64,000 bases of DNA from Niabella yanshanensis (lineage in GTDB: Bacteria; Bacteroidota; Bacteroidia; Chitinophagales; Chitinophagaceae). The translations under genes were made by a program, and so were the position numbers. Below the pieces are notes generated by a model that did no database searches, was not told the DNA's origin, and was given only the letters and a program-made list of their open reading frames with translations. The DNA lies in NCBI RefSeq assembly GCF_034424215.1, contig NZ_CP139960.1, positions 4,154,001 to 4,218,000 on the forward strand, given 5' to 3'. Numbering within the stretch: position 1 is the stretch's first letter; the number at the start of each line of letters is the position of its first letter. Positions 54,692 to 62,671 of the stretch are shown in pieces.

Positions 54692-55138
54692 ATGATTTTA
54701 ATAGAGTATCCGACGCCCGATTTTAAAATTGAGCTTAGAAACGACCAGCCTTTTATTTTCGATACGATTCGCCGGAAATGGTTATTGCTCCAGGACGAAG
54801 AATGGGTAAGGCAGAATTTTGTTCAATACCTTTTGCAGGTAATGCGCTATCCTAAATCTTTGATTGCGCTGGAAAAAGAAATATATCTTGGCGATCTGAA
54901 AAAGCGTTTCGACATATTAGTTTACGATTATAACCACAAACCATGGATGTTGGTTGAGTGCAAGAGAGAAAAAGTTCCTATTTCCGAAAATACGGTGCAC
55001 CAGGTGCTTCGTTATAATATATCCATGCCCGCAGAATATTTAGTAGTCACCAATGGAAATCAAAATTACGGATGGCAAAAAAAAGACGGGCAGCTACTGT
55101 CTATTTCCTCACTTCCTGAATTTGTCGCTCACCACTAA
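54692..55138 (+). CDS. Small HsdR-N-terminal-like nuclease-fold protein
   Basis: The 148-residue protein matches the type I restriction HsdR N-terminal domain found as a stand-alone gene in many Bacteroidota. The restriction-endonuclease-fold residues are visible: KRFDILVYD (Asp74) and LVECKREK (Glu89-x-Lys91), with a helix Q.LLQVMRYP before. No methylase, specificity subunit or helicase is nearby, so it is not a restriction system as such. Its last 30 bp overlap the end of the convergent 3-hydroxybutyryl-CoA dehydrogenase gene. Confidence 0.88.
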   Translation: MILIEYPTPDFKIELRNDQPFIFDTIRRKWLLLQDEEWVRQNFVQYLLQVMRYPKSLIALEKEIYLGDLKKRFDILVYDYNHKPWMLVECKREKVPISENTVHQVLRYNISMPAEYLVVTNGNQNYGWQKKDGQLLSISSLPEFVAHH

Positions 55139-56002
55139 ATCTTTGCTGCCGGCTAAATAGGTATAAAAACCTTCTCCCGTTTTGATGCCCAGTTTTTGAG
55201 AAGCCACCATATTCACCAGGAGCGGGCAAGGGGCATATTTAGGATTTCCGAAACCCTTATGCAATATCTGCAAAATTGAAAGGCATACATCCAGCCCAAT
55301 AAAATCTGCGAGTTGAAGGGGACCCATGGGGTGAGCCATACCCAGCTTCATAATAGTGTCGATAGCTTCTACACCTGCCACACTTTCATGTAGCGTGTAG
55401 ATGGCTTCATTGATCATCGGCATTAAAATCCGGTTGGCTACAAAACCGGGATAGTCATTAGCTAACGCAGGCGTTTTCCCTAGTTGTTTGCTTAGCTCCA
55501 CAATAGTGCCCGTTACAAAATTGCTGGTAGCATACCCATTGATCACTTCCACGAGTTTCATAACCGGAACGGGGTTCATGAAATGCATTCCTATTACCTG
55601 TTGTGGTCTGCTGGTAACCGATGCAATTTTGGTAATAGAAATGGAAGAGGTATTACTGGCCAGTATGCAATCGGGCGGCGCTGCTTCATCAGCCTGTTTG
55701 AATAGCTGTAGTTTGATAGATTCGTTTTCTGTGGCTGCTTCCACAACCAGTTGGGCGGTAGCCACTCCTTTCCCGATATTGGTTTCTGTTTGTATGTGTT
55801 GAAGGATAACCGCTTTTTGTTCTTCGCTGATGAGCTCTTTGGTAATCTGTCGATCGAGGTTTTTCGCAATAGTGCTGATGGCCTTTTGTAATTGCTGTTC
55901 TGATATGTCGATCAGTGTTACAGTAAATTGATGTTGAGCAAATACATGGGCAATGCCATTTCCCATAGTGCCGGCTCCAATAACAGAAACATTTTTTATC
56001 AT
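55109..56002 (-). CDS. 3-hydroxybutyryl-CoA dehydrogenase
   Basis: The 297-residue enzyme oxidises or reduces 3-hydroxyacyl-CoA with NAD(P). The Rossmann motif GAGTMG is at 9-14, the family signature AATENESIKLQLF near 90-102, catalytic region SNTSSISIT and GMHFMNPVPVMKLVEVI with the catalytic His, and a C-terminal helical domain with NRILMPMINEA and GMAHPMGPLQLADFIGLD. Length is normal. Overlaps the HsdR_N-type gene by 30 bp at the 3' ends. Hbd-type. Confidence 0.94.
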   Translation of the reverse strand: MIKNVSVIGAGTMGNGIAHVFAQHQFTVTLIDISEQQLQKAISTIAKNLDRQITKELISEEQKAVILQHIQTETNIGKGVATAQLVVEAATENESIKLQLFKQADEAAPPDCILASNTSSISITKIASVTSRPQQVIGMHFMNPVPVMKLVEVINGYATSNFVTGTIVELSKQLGKTPALANDYPGFVANRILMPMINEAIYTLHESVAGVEAIDTIMKLGMAHPMGPLQLADFIGLDVCLSILQILHKGFGNPKYAPCPLLVNMVASQKLGIKTGEGFYTYLAGSKDLVVSDKFRK

Positions 56003-56288
56003 ACGTACTGTTTAGTTACCGGAAGATAGCAAAAAGAATTGAAGTGGTTCCGGCTGCGTTTCTCACCGGACAGCAAAGCGTTATGTAGTTTTCTTACGGA
56101 CTCCACAGAATAGCGCAGAAGGAAGGTATATTGTACAATAGTACCGATTGGATATCCTTAATAGACCCATTACATTGACCTAAACGGCTATCAAACCGGC
56201 ATTATAAGGGAAATTACCGGTCTAAATGACCACTCACTTTCGTATAACTTCTGTGTATTTCTGCGTTTTCAGTGAGAAGCTTTTGTCT

Positions 56289-56296
56289 TAAGTTTG
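56289..56296 (+). promoter_or_regulatory. -7 promoter element just before barnase-like gene
   Basis: TAAGTTTG fits TAnnTTTG and ends 4 bp before the ATG at 56301, so the transcript would be nearly leaderless. Confidence 0.45.
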
Positions 56297-56300
56297 CATA

Positions 56301-56755
56301 ATGATGAGCAGCAAAAAAATCGGTTATATTTTTTTAGTGTTAGTAGTGGCGGGCGCATTCCTTTTTTTAGGGACCAGTCACCTGCCGGTGGCAATGCTGT
56401 TGTAAATGACAGTACGGTTCAAAGCATCGATCAGCTAACCCGGGAGGACCTGGTGGTTCCTTATGTGAAAAAGCATCAACAGTTACCGGAATACTATATC
56501 AGGAAGAGTGAAGCCCGGGAAAAAGGATGGGAAGCAGCTGCGGGCAATTTGTGTGATGTATTGCCTGGTAGGGCAATAGGGGGTGATGTGTTCTCCAACA
56601 GCGAGGGTGGTTTGCCATCTGCGGAAAAAAGAAAATGGTTTGAAGCGGACTTAAACTATAAGTGCGGCCGTCGTAATGCAGACCGCCTGCTTTACTCAAG
56701 CGATGGGTTGATATATGTTACACATGATCATTATAAAACATTTCAGCAAAAATGA
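56301..56755 (+). CDS. Secreted barnase-type ribonuclease, split by a -1 frameshift
   Basis: Two frames join. From ATG 56301 the 0 frame gives a signal-like start (MMSSKKIGYIFLVLVV, then AGAFLF) and would stop at 56403-56405 after 34 residues. The RNase domain is in the -1 frame and ends at 56755. A -1 slip at U_UUU_UUA (56363-56369) gives a 151-residue protein. RNase residues are visible: K of RKSEA, E of WFEADLNY, R and R of GRRNADR and H of THDHYKTF (barnase K27, E73, R83, R87, H102). The barnase R59 position is Ser (codon 56600-56602), and two Cys are extra. It cleaves RNA on entering a competitor or a mis-secreting cell. The stop overlaps the barstar start by ATGA. An indel in the T7 run is the alternative explanation. 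Confidence 0.85.
56363..56392 (+). other. Candidate programmed -1 frameshift signal (slippery heptamer plus hairpin)
   Basis: T_TTT_TTA at 56363-56369 (in-frame codons CTT TTT TTA), a 7-nt spacer, then a 6-bp hairpin: GTCACC (56377-56382), loop TGCC, GGTGGC (56387-56392; one G-T pair). Heptamer, spacing and stem are those of classical -1 frameshift signals. A second T_TTT_TTA at 56330-56336 has no such fit with the downstream frame. Confidence 0.5.
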
Positions 56756-57033
56756 AACAGGTGAAATTTGATTTTGAAAGGATAGGAACTATCGATGATT
56801 TTTATGTGATCTTGGTACGTGAATTAGGATTGCCTGAGCATTTTGGAAGAAACCTGGATGCCCTATGGGATAGTCTCACCGGCGATGTAGCGCTGCCGGT
56901 GTCTATTCAATTCGTTAATCTTTCGATGGCACAATTGGAAACCTTCGAAAAGCAGATCAGTTTATTTGAAGAAGCTGCTGAAGAGTTGGGGGCTGATTTT
57001 ACTTTTGAATATTACCTTAAACCTATGTATTAA
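56752..57033 (+). CDS. Barstar-family ribonuclease inhibitor
   Basis: The 93-residue protein is a full-length barstar. The inhibitory helix motif HFGRNLDALWDSLTG carries Asp36, Trp39 and Asp40, matching barstar Asp35, Trp38, Asp39, which plug the RNase active site. It has no signal peptide, as expected for an intracellular antidote. Its ATG overlaps the RNase stop (ATGA, 56752-56755), so translation is coupled. Ends convergent with the VOC gene, stop codons overlapping by 4 bp. Confidence 0.92.
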   Translation: MKQVKFDFERIGTIDDFYVILVRELGLPEHFGRNLDALWDSLTGDVALPVSIQFVNLSMAQLETFEKQISLFEEAAEELGADFTFEYYLKPMY

Positions 57034-57518
57034 GGTGTAAACCCTTGTTGATCATTATTGATCTCCAGCCAATAGCCATCCGGGTCCTGCAGCCATAACT
57101 GTTGAATGCCATCCGGCCTGGTTGTTACTGCTCCTTTTTTACCGCCGGCATCCTCCCAGGTTAGATTATTCTTTTTAAGCTTTCCAATAAAAATTTCCAG
57201 CGATGGGACGCTGAAGCAGATGTGGTGATTTTTATAATACTCTTTTTTTCCTTCCGAACCTAGTATCAGGTGCAGGGAGGTATGAGGGCCTGTTTTTAGC
57301 CACACATGTTTCCCTAATTTAAAAGGTTCTTCTATCTGGGGAAGTCCGATAATGTTTTTATAAAAATCAGCAGCTTTTTGAAGGTTCATAACAAACAGCG
57401 CCTGATGATTCAATATGGCCACCGCCTTACTGCTGTCCTGTGCCTGTAACCAGCTGGTACCAGCCAACAATATAAAAGCAAGCAGGGCTGTTCTTAGCCG
57501 GTTGATAGAAGGTGTCAT
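57030..57518 (-). CDS. Secreted VOC-family protein
   Basis: From the ATG at 57518 (162 residues) a signal peptide ends near LQAQ. The mature part is a glyoxalase/VOC fold: ILNHQALFVMNLQKAADFYKNIIGLPQ (in parts), HTSLHLILG, YKNHHICFSVPSLEIF and WLQDPDGYWLEINND with the usual metal-binding His and Glu. Location in the periplasm is unusual for a VOC protein. It starts one base after the stop of the adaptor gene on the same strand, so it is last in the secretion operon. Confidence 0.85.
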   Translation of the reverse strand: MTPSINRLRTALLAFILLAGTSWLQAQDSSKAVAILNHQALFVMNLQKAADFYKNIIGLPQIEEPFKLGKHVWLKTGPHTSLHLILGSEGKKEYYKNHHICFSVPSLEIFIGKLKKNNLTWEDAGGKKGAVTTRPDGIQQLWLQDPDGYWLEINNDQQGFTP

Positions 57519-57519
57519 A

Positions 57520-58875
57520 CTATTTCTTTTTAAAGAGCTCATCTTTGGTAACAATTTTTACTTTGTCACCGTCTTTTAAGGTCTGACTTACCATATTGTA
57601 AGGACCCGTGACAATCATATCACCCGGCTGTATACCCTTGGTCACTTCTATGTAGTTGATATCCTGTATGCCGGTTTTTACTACTCTTTTTTTAACGATA
57701 CCATCTTTCATCACTATAAACACCACTTCCTGCATATCATTGTCTTCAGTTTCCAGGGCATCTGTGGTATTGGCTTTTTCATTTTCCTTTTTAACCTCGG
57801 CAAGGCTCTTATCGCTGTCTTTAATACGCGCGTTTACCGAAGCAATAGGCACTGCAATCACATTGCTCTTTTGCTTGGTTTTGATATCAGCGCGGGCATT
57901 CATGCCAGGCCTGAAAGGGAAACGGCTTTTCCCGGACGGGTCGATAAGATCCTGATAAGAAGATTTATCCAGGCGAATCCTCACTTCGTAATTAGTTACT
58001 TCGGTACTCGCAGCGGCAGCCAGGGCGGATTTCACACTACTGGCGATTTTGGTAACGATGCCTCTAAACTTGCGATCATTATAAGCATCTATTTCAACAT
58101 CTGCATTATCCCCTATATTCACTTTTACAATATCGTTCTCACCTACGTCCACTCTTACTTCAATCGTGTTCATATCTGCAATGGTCATCATTTCTGTTCC
58201 GGCCATTTGAGCTGTACCTACTACTCTTTCTCCCTTTTCTATTTTGAGAGAAGATACAACCCCCGTCATAGGCGCAACAATCGTAGCACGGCTCAGCGTG
58301 ATATTGGCCGAAGTAAGACCAGTTTGCGATGATTGTACACCTGCCTGCAGGCTGCGTATATTTTGAAGTGCCGCGTCATAGTTGGCTTTGGCAGAAGAAA
58401 GGCTGGTCTCAAATTGTTCGAATTCAGCTTTGGATATAACGCGGTCGTTGTATAAAGTTTTGTTGCGGTCGTATTGTTGCTGTGCCTGGTCCATGCTTGC
58501 CTTTAATGCGCCCAATGCTGCCCGGCTGTTGGCAACGGTAGCCTGTGATTGGCCCACTCTTGCAGCGGCTTCATCTCTTTGCAGGGCATATACATCTGCA
58601 TATACTCTGGCCAGCACCTGTCCCCTGGTAACACTATCACCCTCCGCAACGGTGAGTTCGGTAACCTCACCACTAATGTCGGGGCTTATTTTAACTTCAT
58701 ATTCCGGGTAGATCTGCCCGCTGGCAGTTACTGTTTCGGTAATAGACCGGGAAGCCGCTTTTTCAGCTGTTACCTGCAAGGCGCCTTTACCTTTATTCAT
58801 ATTTACAGCGATCAGAAATACCAGCGCCAAGGCAGCCCCGGAAATGATCAGTATTTTTTGCCAACGTTTACTCAT
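57520..58875 (-). CDS. RND/MacA-type periplasmic adaptor (membrane fusion protein)
   Basis: The 451-residue protein has an N-terminal membrane anchor (about 8-25), a lipoyl half-motif near 55-80 (ITETVTASGQIYPEYEVKISPDISGEV, in parts), a long alpha-helical hairpin (about 95-190, with many Gln/Ala heptads), the second lipoyl half (GVVSSLKIEKGERVVGT), a beta-barrel and a MacA-like C-terminal domain. It bridges an inner-membrane pump and a TolC-type channel. It follows the TolC gene (60-bp gap); no RND or MacB pump is adjacent, so it may serve the C39 exporter or a pump elsewhere. Confidence 0.92.
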   Translation of the reverse strand: MSKRWQKILIISGAALALVFLIAVNMNKGKGALQVTAEKAASRSITETVTASGQIYPEYEVKISPDISGEVTELTVAEGDSVTRGQVLARVYADVYALQRDEAAARVGQSQATVANSRAALGALKASMDQAQQQYDRNKTLYNDRVISKAEFEQFETSLSSAKANYDAALQNIRSLQAGVQSSQTGLTSANITLSRATIVAPMTGVVSSLKIEKGERVVGTAQMAGTEMMTIADMNTIEVRVDVGENDIVKVNIGDNADVEIDAYNDRKFRGIVTKIASSVKSALAAAASTEVTNYEVRIRLDKSSYQDLIDPSGKSRFPFRPGMNARADIKTKQKSNVIAVPIASVNARIKDSDKSLAEVKKENEKANTTDALETEDNDMQEVVFIVMKDGIVKKRVVKTGIQDINYIEVTKGIQPGDMIVTGPYNMVSQTLKDGDKVKIVTKDELFKKK

Positions 58876-58934
58876 TGATATGGATGATTTGGAGTTCCAA
58901 TAGTTATCAGGAAGTGATTGGGCCTATTGTTAAA

Positions 58935-60362
58935 TTAAAGTTTTAATCCTAAGCCTTTGTAAAATTCTAATAGTTTCATTTTGAAAACATAATCATATTG
59001 CGCCGATACCAGGTTTATTTTAGCCCTGAACAAATTATTCTGATTCAGAATAAGATCAATGGGTTGTAGCAAACCTACATCAAATCTTTTCCTGGCAAAA
59101 TCGTATGCCTTCTGTGCCGACTCTACTGCAACCTGTGTCGCATTGTATTTCTGGATAGCTGCCACCGCATTGGTATGCGCCTGATAAATATCCTGTTTTA
59201 AAGTGCGGCTGTCCTGTTCTCTTAACAATTGCTGGTTCTCAACATCGAGCTTTGCCTTTTGCCAGTTAATACGTGCAGATCCTCCGTTAAAAATAGGAAT
59301 ATTCAAAGCCAAACCTGCATTTTGACTGAAGTTGTTACTAAGTTGTCTGAAATAAGTGTTTTTGTCAAATCCCTGAGGAATCCTTGCTTCTGAATAAACG
59401 ATGTAATCCTGTCCACTAATGTTTACAAGTCCGGAAGGTGCGGCAGTTATGGCATAATCTCTAGGAATTATTTTTTGCGCATTAGAATACCGGGAGTTTA
59501 AACCGCCAAAAAAAGAAATCGTTGGATACATGCCTGCTTTAGCTATTGCTACATTTCTTTCGCTGGCAAGCAAATTCAGGTTATTGATCTTTTGCTGGGG
59601 CAAATGCTCCAACGCCGATTGATACACCAGTGCGGGATCCAGTTCGGCCAGCGTTTCTAACGGAATGGATTCTACCGGAGGTACTTCTATCTCAAACGGA
59701 ATATCAGCTTCGAGGTTGATCAATGCCTTTAGCTGTAGCAGCGACAAAATATAATTCGTACGGGCGGTGATCATATTAGAACTATCCGTCGCGTATTGGG
59801 TTTGTGCTTCAGCCTGGTTTAATTCGGGTAAGGCCCCGGCATCCACCTGTTTCTTTATATTATTGAACTGTTCACGGCTTTGGTCAACCTGTACCTGGCT
59901 GATGTTGATTTGCTCTTTATTTAATAAAGCTGCCAGGTAAGCATTAGCAACGTTCAGCGATACATCATTTTTTGCTTTTTCCAGCCGGGCAACACTTGCC
60001 TGTGCCAGGTAATTGTTCGCTTTTACAGTATTCTTTTTAGCGAACCAGTTGAAAAGGTCTAACCCAACATCCAGCCCATGGTTGGCAAATAAGATCTCGT
60101 TGGTGGTAAACTGGTTCGATGTAGGATCGATGGAGCGGCCAAACTGAAGCCCTCCGCTATGCTGGCTGTTAATTCTGGGATATAAAGCCATTATGCTTTG
60201 GTGATGTGTTAACTTGTCAAAACGGGCCTGTACGTCTGCTTGTTTTACGGAGATATTGTTTATGACAGCATAATCCACACAGCGTTTTAAGGACCATTTT
60301 TCCTGGCCAATAGCTGACCCATAGATCGCAATAAGCAGTAAGACGAAAGATTGTCTCTTCAT
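58935..60362 (-). CDS. TolC-family outer-membrane efflux protein
   Basis: The 475-residue protein has a signal peptide (about 1-19, ending AIGQ), and two repeats of the outer-membrane-efflux-protein fold with long helices (KNDVSLNVANAYLAALLNKEQ; RTLKQDIYQAHTNAVAAIQKYNAT, in parts) and the second repeat KAYDFARKRFDVGLLQPIDLI. It forms the trans-outer-membrane channel of the operon. It lies between the C39 exporter (67-bp gap) and the second adaptor. Confidence 0.92.
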   Translation of the reverse strand: MKRQSFVLLLIAIYGSAIGQEKWSLKRCVDYAVINNISVKQADVQARFDKLTHHQSIMALYPRINSQHSGGLQFGRSIDPTSNQFTTNEILFANHGLDVGLDLFNWFAKKNTVKANNYLAQASVARLEKAKNDVSLNVANAYLAALLNKEQINISQVQVDQSREQFNNIKKQVDAGALPELNQAEAQTQYATDSSNMITARTNYILSLLQLKALINLEADIPFEIEVPPVESIPLETLAELDPALVYQSALEHLPQQKINNLNLLASERNVAIAKAGMYPTISFFGGLNSRYSNAQKIIPRDYAITAAPSGLVNISGQDYIVYSEARIPQGFDKNTYFRQLSNNFSQNAGLALNIPIFNGGSARINWQKAKLDVENQQLLREQDSRTLKQDIYQAHTNAVAAIQKYNATQVAVESAQKAYDFARKRFDVGLLQPIDLILNQNNLFRAKINLVSAQYDYVFKMKLLEFYKGLGLKL

Positions 60363-60428
60363 AAAATAAGCTAAATATTAGTAAAAATAAGATAGAATAC
60401 AGATATTACCTATACCATAGTTTTTCTG

Positions 60429-62594
60429 TTACAAATCGGTGCTTCCGGTATGGAACTTCCATAGGGAGGCATAAACGCCGTTGGCAAGCATTAATTCTTC
60501 GTGAGCCCCTGATTCGACAAGCGTTCCGCTTTGTATCACCAGTATTTTGTCGCAGCTCCGGATAGTGGATAAACGATGGGCTATTATGATGAGGGTTTTG
60601 CCTTGTTGTTGGAACCATTGTAATGCCCGCTGCGTTTGTGTTTCGCTCGCGGGGTCTAAACTGCTCGTAGCTTCGTCCAGTATCAGTATTTCCGGATTTC
60701 TATACAAGGCTCTTACAATAGCCAGGCGTTGACGCTGACCTCCTGAGAGGTTTACTCCCTGTTCGTTCAAAGTGGTATGATAATTAGCCGGTAACTTTTC
60801 AATAAAATCGTTAACACCCGTCAATTTGGAAAGGAAAAGAATTTTTTGCATGTCGGGTTCGTAGTCTCCAATAGCAATATTTTCAATAATGGTTCCGGCA
60901 AAAAGATCGATATGTTGCGGAACTACCCCAATCAGCTGACGAAGACTTTTATTGGAAATATGATCCAGTTCAAAATCGCCGATGGTGATGCGACCTTCTT
61001 TTACAGGATAGAGATTTTGCAAAAGCGACATCAGGGTAGATTTACCGCTTCCGCTCTGACCAACAATTGCAGTGCTTTTTCCCTTTTCAATAGCTAAGCT
61101 CAGGTTGGTGAATACCTGGGTTCTGGTGCCGTACCGGAAAGAGACGTTGTCAAAAAGAATATTCCCCGTCAATTCGGGCGTGATATTTACCTTATTATCA
61201 TTGTTGGTTTCGGTTTCCAGGTCTATGATTTCGAACAGGCGGTCGGCAGCAATTAACGCATCCTGAATGTTTTTATTGGCGCCGATAAGGGAAGCAGCCG
61301 GACCGGTTAAATAACCGATCAATGCATAAAATGAGAGCAGTTCACCCGGCGAGAGTTCGCCCTTTACTACAAAATAGCTACCGGCCCATAACAGGACGAT
61401 CGTAAATAAGCGGGTAAAGAATTCAATGGCATTGCCAGTATATAAACTGTATACAGATGTTCTGTAAATAGTTTGAAGTAATTTATAGAACCGGTTCTCC
61501 GTTTTTTCATTGGCGTACGACTCGAGGCCCAATCGTTTGATCGTTCCTGCGGCAGTAAGACTTTCGACCAGCTGTGTTTCCAGCTCAGCGCTGTCTTCCA
61601 TCAAAGTGCGTTGCCATTTTTTATTGATCTTATTACTGATAAAATAGAGCAATGCGTATATCGGAATGATCAGCAGCATTATGGCCGCCAGCTTCCAATA
61701 GTACATAAACATAAGGCTGATGGAGAAGCCGATAATAAGAACATTTACGACCAAAGAAAGAGAAACGTCGTTTACAAACATTCTGATTTTAACGGCATCG
61801 TTGACCCGGCTGATGATTTCACCTACACGCATGGTATCGAAAAAGCGCTGAGGGAGTTTTAAGAGATGTTTGTAGTATCCTAATATGAGCTTTGCATCGA
61901 TCTGCTGCCCGGTTTGCAAAGCGAATAACGACTTATAAAATCCTATGAGTAGTTGGAAGACAAGTATTGCGATCATCGCTACGCTCAATAGGTTCAATAG
62001 CCTCAGATTGCCTTCAACCAGAACAAAGTCGATGATCTTTTGCATATAGATGGAGGTGGAAAGTCCCAGGATGGTATAAATTGCAGCACCAATAACAGCT
62101 TGTAACATAATAGCGCTATGTGGCTGGATCAGCTGCCAGAATCTTTTAATGTTGGATACTTTTTCATTGCCCGTGGTAAAGCTTTCGCCGGGCACGATCA
62201 ATACAATTACGCCGGTCCATATTTCTTTAAATGCTTCATGTGTATGCCTGTAAAGTTTGCCATCAGCCGGATCCATTACCAGGATATAGTTTTGGGTTGT
62301 TTTATAAATCACTACATAGTGGTACAGCTGATTCTTAAGCTGCAGGTGAGCGATGGCAGGCAGCGGAATTTTAAAAAGACTTTCAAAAGGGCCTTTAGCT
62401 CCTTTGGCCTGGAAGCCCAGCTTTTCTGCAGCTTCTATCAGGCCCAGTACATTCGTGCCGCGTTTATCGGTACCTGCAAACTGGCGGATACGGCTAACTG
62501 GCAGACGGAGCTTATAATGGGCTGCGATTGAGGCCAGGCAGGCGGCGCCACAATCAGTGACGTCTCTTTGTTTGATTTTGATTTCCTTTCTCAT
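60429..62594 (-). CDS. C39-peptidase ABC exporter (bacteriocin/leader-processing type)
   Basis: The 721-residue transporter has an N-terminal C39 peptidase that removes a double-Gly leader: catalytic Cys15 (QRDVTDCGAACL), His92 (YHYVVIY), Asp108 (MDPADG) and the oxyanion Gln9. Then come six membrane helices (about 165-470) and an ATPase with VGQSGSGKST near 515 and LSGGQRQRLAI near 620. It matches PCAT transporters that cleave and export bacteriocins or pheromones. It is flanked by a HlyD adaptor (77-bp gap above) and a TolC channel, which together would form a type I-like pathway. Confidence 0.95.
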   Translation of the reverse strand: MRKEIKIKQRDVTDCGAACLASIAAHYKLRLPVSRIRQFAGTDKRGTNVLGLIEAAEKLGFQAKGAKGPFESLFKIPLPAIAHLQLKNQLYHYVVIYKTTQNYILVMDPADGKLYRHTHEAFKEIWTGVIVLIVPGESFTTGNEKVSNIKRFWQLIQPHSAIMLQAVIGAAIYTILGLSTSIYMQKIIDFVLVEGNLRLLNLLSVAMIAILVFQLLIGFYKSLFALQTGQQIDAKLILGYYKHLLKLPQRFFDTMRVGEIISRVNDAVKIRMFVNDVSLSLVVNVLIIGFSISLMFMYYWKLAAIMLLIIPIYALLYFISNKINKKWQRTLMEDSAELETQLVESLTAAGTIKRLGLESYANEKTENRFYKLLQTIYRTSVYSLYTGNAIEFFTRLFTIVLLWAGSYFVVKGELSPGELLSFYALIGYLTGPAASLIGANKNIQDALIAADRLFEIIDLETETNNDNKVNITPELTGNILFDNVSFRYGTRTQVFTNLSLAIEKGKSTAIVGQSGSGKSTLMSLLQNLYPVKEGRITIGDFELDHISNKSLRQLIGVVPQHIDLFAGTIIENIAIGDYEPDMQKILFLSKLTGVNDFIEKLPANYHTTLNEQGVNLSGGQRQRLAIVRALYRNPEILILDEATSSLDPASETQTQRALQWFQQQGKTLIIIAHRLSTIRSCDKILVIQSGTLVESGAHEELMLANGVYASLWKFHTGSTDL

Positions 62595-62671
62595 AGGTCT
62601 TTAACAGTATTGGGTTTCAAGCAGGTTGCCGCAGGCAGATCCGTTGAATTAGAGACCCTTGCAATCGGTAG

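Noticed and set aside
54692-55138. Type I restriction system
   Set aside because: Only an HsdR N-terminal-like domain is present; there are no methylase, specificity or motor genes nearby.
56330-56336. First T_TTT_TTA run in the barnase gene as the frameshift site
   Set aside because: Slipping here would replace most of the hydrophobic segment by polar residues, and no hairpin follows at the right distance.
57871-58332. 153-codon plus-strand frame in the adaptor gene
   Set aside because: Antisense to the coiled-coil and lipoyl region.
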